The position numbers were made by a program, and so were the translations under genes. This document shows positions 63,391 to 64,000 of a stretch of 64,000 bases of DNA, piece by piece. The notes beneath the pieces were generated by a model that did not search any database, was not told the DNA's origin, and saw only the letters and a program-made list of their open reading frames with translations. Every line of letters begins with the position of its first letter. Within the stretch, counting starts at the first letter, position 1. The DNA comes from Gardnerella vaginalis (lineage in GTDB: Bacteria; Actinomycetota; Actinomycetes; Actinomycetales; Bifidobacteriaceae), in assembly GCF_001563665.1 (NCBI RefSeq), contig NZ_KQ961872.1, forward strand, positions 1 to 64,000, read 5' to 3'.

Positions 63391-64000
63391 ATGACAGAAC
63401 TCAGCCCAACCGAGCTCGCCCCAACTGCGCTCGACCCAACTGCGCTTAGAAGTAGCCTCGATAAGCCTTTTGGCACAAATCGCATAATCGCAGATGACGC
63501 TATGATGGCAGCTTCCATCACACCAGCTCAGTATCGCTACCATCACGGATCGCGCGTGCGCCCAGTTAATTGGAACAATATTATTGACGACAAGGATTTG
63601 GATGTTTGGAATCGCCTTATAGCTAACTTCTGGCTTCCTGAAAAAGTTCCTCTGAGCAATGATATTCCTTCTTGGCGCTCACTCACTGACCTTGAGCGTA
63701 AAACCACTACTCGCGTTTTTACAGGATTGACTTTGCTTGATACCAGCCAGGCAACTATTGGTGAGCTTTGCCAGATTGAGCACGCTCGCACTGAGCATGA
63801 GCAGGCTATTTACACAAATATTGCTTTTATGCAATCAATTCACGCACGTTCCTACTCCTCTATTTTCTCTACTCTTTGCTCTAGCGAGGAGATTGACGAA
63901 GCTTACCGTTGGGCTGTTGGAAACGATGTTTTGCAGCAGCGTGTAACGACTGTGCTTTGCGAGTACGAAAGTGAAGATCCGCTTAAGCGTAAGATTGCAG
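63391..64000 (+). CDS. nrdF: Ribonucleotide reductase beta subunit NrdF (partial), Gln in place of a metal-ligand Glu
   Basis: The radical-generating subunit, cut by the window end after 203 codons. AGGAG precedes the ATG. A short N-terminal repeat (ELSPTELAPTALDPTAL) comes before RPVNWNNIIDDKDLDVWNRL. By ungapped alignment to class Ib NrdF, the ligand Asp67 is kept (LTLLD, residue 117) and His101 and radical Tyr105 are kept (residues 151 and 155). Ligand Glu98 is Gln (residue 148, codon CAA at 63832-63834, in AFMQSIHARSY). This matches the QSK type of metal-free class Ie proteins. The other two diagnostic positions (E158, E192) fall after the window end. Confidence 0.93.
   Translation, partial: MTELSPTELAPTALDPTALRSSLDKPFGTNRIIADDAMMAASITPAQYRYHHGSRVRPVNWNNIIDDKDLDVWNRLIANFWLPEKVPLSNDIPSWRSLTDLERKTTTRVFTGLTLLDTSQATIGELCQIEHARTEHEQAIYTNIAFMQSIHARSYSSIFSTLCSSEEIDEAYRWAVGNDVLQQRVTTVLCEYESEDPLKRKIA

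Noticed and set aside
63832..63834. The NrdF Gln codon as a sequencing error (GAA to CAA)
   Set aside because: Cannot be fully excluded, but the surrounding region also differs from class Ib (GELCQIEHARTEHEQ), consistent with a distinct subclass, and the frame is intact.

Overview
The window looks like a Bifidobacteriaceae chromosome and most likely Gardnerella. It is AT-rich (roughly 40 percent GC by eye). It combines actinobacterial proteins (GlnR, OpcA, an RNase E with arginine runs, class Ib-type nrdHIEF) with bifidobacterial-style gene order and Ser/Asp/Glu-rich tracts added to housekeeping proteins. The organism call is inference from these traits; no marker sequence was compared. Most genes are on the minus strand.

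Layout. 0-3 kb: rplK-rplA and tRNA-Trp-secE-nusG. 3-13 kb: a class I aminotransferase, proB, obgE, rplU-rpmA and a very large RNase E/G gene. 13-15.2 kb: an AEC transporter and a KilA-N gene flanked by a 61-bp direct repeat of the 3' end of the next gene. 15-24 kb: a Maf-NUDIX fusion, thrB, hom, a CPBP protease, ddl, gpsA and plsC. 24-33.5 kb: a six-gene metal-uptake operon made of three membrane-anchored surface proteins with a shared His-rich repeat, a lipoprotein solute-binding protein with that repeat inserted in it, an ABC ATPase and a permease. Its promoter has a palindromic operator between -35 and -10. 33.7-36.6 kb: a nicotinamidase-like hydrolase, tRNA-Gln, tRNA-Glu and gltX. 36.6-51.5 kb: a hypothetical gene, a histidine phosphatase, a GtrA protein, a MIF-like tautomerase, brnQ, argS, an orphan RHH antitoxin, valS, a peptide-binding protein, nth, glnR, a membrane protein and ppa. 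51.8-60 kb: a large OatA-like acyltransferase and the oxidative pentose phosphate set zwf-opcA-pgl with gnd facing it. 60-64 kb: nrdH-nrdI-nrdE-nrdF, cut by the window end.

The strongest observations concern metals. The partial NrdF has Gln where class Ib proteins have the first glutamate metal ligand (E98), which fits the metal-free 'QSK' (class Ie) type; the other two diagnostic positions lie just outside the window. The same chromosome carries the surface metal-capture operon. Together these suggest a lifestyle shaped by host metal limitation. Other notable features are a paired palindromic intergenic repeat, several genes whose -10 hexamer lies exactly 7 nt before the ATG (leaderless candidates), and tandem NrdR boxes 32 bp apart.

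Most start codons were chosen from ribosome-binding sites or leaderless promoters, so several differ from the longest open frame. No CRISPR array, transposase, integrase or rRNA was seen.
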